From the NCBI RefSeq assembly GCF_008000895.1, contig NZ_CP042823.1:2942001-3006000 (forward strand): a stretch of 64,000 bases of DNA. Direction: 5' to 3'. Shown here in pieces: positions 63,068 to 64,000 of this stretch (positions are counted from its first letter, which is position 1; each line of letters opens with the position of its first letter). Made by a program: the position numbers and the translations under genes. The notes under the pieces are model-generated. The model saw only the letters and a list, made by a program, of their open reading frames with translations, was not told where the DNA came from and did not search any database. This DNA comes from Methylobacterium sp. WL1. GTDB taxonomy: Bacteria > Pseudomonadota > Alphaproteobacteria > Rhizobiales > Beijerinckiaceae.

Positions 63068-64000
63068 ATGACCAAGGCCCTTGAAGGCGTCCGCATCCTG
63101 GACTTCACCCATGTGCAATCCGGCCCGACCTGCACCCAGCTTCTGGCCTGGTTCGGCGCTGACGTGATCAAGGTCGAGCGGCCGGGAGTCGGCGACGCCA
63201 CCCGCCAGCAGTTGCAGGACATCCCGGATGTGGACAGCCTGTATTTCACGATGCTGAACCACAACAAGCGCTCCCTCACTCTCGATTCCAAGAACCCGAA
63301 GGGCAAGGAGGTGCTCTGGCGCCTCATCGAGGAATGCGACGTCCTCGTGGAGAATTTCGCCCCCGGCGCGTTGGCCCGGATGGGTCTGACCTGGGAGAAG
63401 ATCCACGCGAAGAACCCGCGCATGATCTTGGCATCCGTGAAGGGCTTCGGCCCCGGCCGCTACGAGGATTGCAAGGTCTACGAGAATGTCGCGCAATGCG
63501 CCGGCGGCTCGGCCTCCACCACCGGGTTCCGGGACGGCATCCCGATGGTGACCGGCGCCCAGATCGGCGATTCCGGCACCGGTCTGCACCTGGCGTTGGG
63601 CATCGTCACGGCGCTCTACCACCGCACCCAGACCGGCCTCGGCCAGAAGGTCGACTGCGCCATGCAGGACGGCGTGCTGAACCTCTGTCGGGTCAAGCTG
63701 CGCGACCAGCAGCGCCTCGAGCACGGCCCGCTCCAGGAATACAGCCAGTTCGGCGAAGGCATCCCGTTCGGCGAGGCGACCCCGCGGGCCGGCAACGATT
63801 CCGGCGGCGGCCAGCCGGGCCGGATCCTGCGCTGCAAGGGCTGGGAGCAGGACCCGAACGCCTACATCTACGTCATCACCCAGGCAGCGGTCTGGGATCC
63901 GATCTGCGACATCATCGGCGAGCCCGATTGGAAGACCGACCCGAACTATGCCTCCCCGAAGGCGCGCCTGCCGCACCTCAATGAGATCTTCACGCGCATC
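63068..64000 (+). CDS. frc: Formyl-CoA:oxalate CoA-transferase (partial)
   Basis: The first 311 codons are in the window; the gene continues beyond it. [20 protein letters not shown] is the family start with Gln17; Tyr59 ([14 protein letters not shown]) and Asp168 ([10 protein letters not shown]) correspond to the known catalytic residues of formyl-CoA transferase. [20 protein letters not shown] contains the glycine loop of the enzyme. It transfers CoA from formyl-CoA to oxalate, the entry step of oxalate use in Methylobacterium. Oxalyl-CoA decarboxylase would be expected next to it. Confidence 0.92.
   Translation, partial: MTKALEGVRILDFTHVQSGPTCTQLLAWFGADVIKVERPGVGDATRQQLQDIPDVDSLYFTMLNHNKRSLTLDSKNPKGKEVLWRLIEECDVLVENFAPGALARMGLTWEKIHAKNPRMILASVKGFGPGRYEDCKVYENVAQCAGGSASTTGFRDGIPMVTGAQIGDSGTGLHLALGIVTALYHRTQTGLGQKVDCAMQDGVLNLCRVKLRDQQRLEHGPLQEYSQFGEGIPFGEATPRAGNDSGGGQPGRILRCKGWEQDPNAYIYVITQAAVWDPICDIIGEPDWKTDPNYASPKARLPHLNEIFTRI

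Noticed and set aside
1..64000. CRISPR arrays, tRNA or rRNA genes, insertion sequences, prophage
   Set aside because: No regularly spaced repeats, RNA-gene sequence or transposase/integrase motifs were seen.

Overview
The window is a stretch of high-GC chromosome from an alphaproteobacterial methylotroph, almost certainly Methylobacterium or a close relative. The evidence is gene content: methylofuran-type cofactor genes (an MfnB-like synthase, an MfnE-like kinase, a dihydropteroate-synthase-like protein and a DUF447 protein), the ABC-transporter set linked to PQQ-dependent alcohol dehydrogenases, an MxaD-like protein with a beta-propeller partner, and formyl-CoA transferase (oxalate metabolism). 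I saw no rRNA, tRNA, CRISPR array, insertion sequence or prophage.

Layout. 1-5522 (minus): a PQQ-dehydrogenase-associated ABC operon (substrate-binding protein, YVTN propeller, cupredoxin-like protein, small secreted protein, ATPase, permease). It is interrupted by a PIN-domain gene pair and carries a palindromic element inserted in frame in one gene. 5707-9668 (plus): a secreted DUF2380-like protein, then four tightly coupled one-carbon cofactor genes. 9784-11327: mxaD-like plus propeller. 11771-18654: small proteins, a serine-less alpha/beta hydrolase, a receiver protein, a dienelactone-hydrolase-like protein, DUF192, a double cold-shock protein and a DUF1624-type membrane protein. 18887-21783: EF-P opposite its modification enzymes EpmA and EpmB. 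21801-32968: GST, RraA-like, ElyC/YdcF-like, DUF3253, DUF599, acylphosphatase, FocA-type channel, gamma-glutamylcyclotransferase, a pair of tiny membrane proteins, propionyl-CoA carboxylase alpha chain, L,D-transpeptidase, HDAC-like deacetylase and LysE exporter. 32987-38936: RibB with a decayed GTP cyclohydrolase domain, AroC, a second and frameshifted copy of the tiny membrane-protein pair in an AT-rich pocket, a lone McrB-N-type protein, a catalase-like protein and AnmK. 39061-49536: TyrS, then the alphaproteobacterial block dgt-argS-SPOR-nagZ-tatABC and an IscA/ErpA-type protein. 49688-61102: a large secreted protein of unknown role, an SsuABC-like importer, pterin dehydratase, and an RND pump with two adaptors and a divergent TetR regulator. 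61540-64000: two hypothetical genes and formyl-CoA transferase, cut by the window end.

Most notable: (i) a two-gene module of very small membrane proteins present twice, one copy frameshifted but still carrying its ATGA coupling to the second gene; (ii) a 160-180 bp palindromic element that has entered the signal-peptide region of a secreted protein without closing the frame; (iii) a PIN-domain pair splitting the ABC operon; (iv) an alpha/beta hydrolase with Leu in place of the nucleophilic Ser; (v) a solitary McrB-N-type domain next to AT-rich DNA. All assignments come from reading motifs and context; no database search was run.
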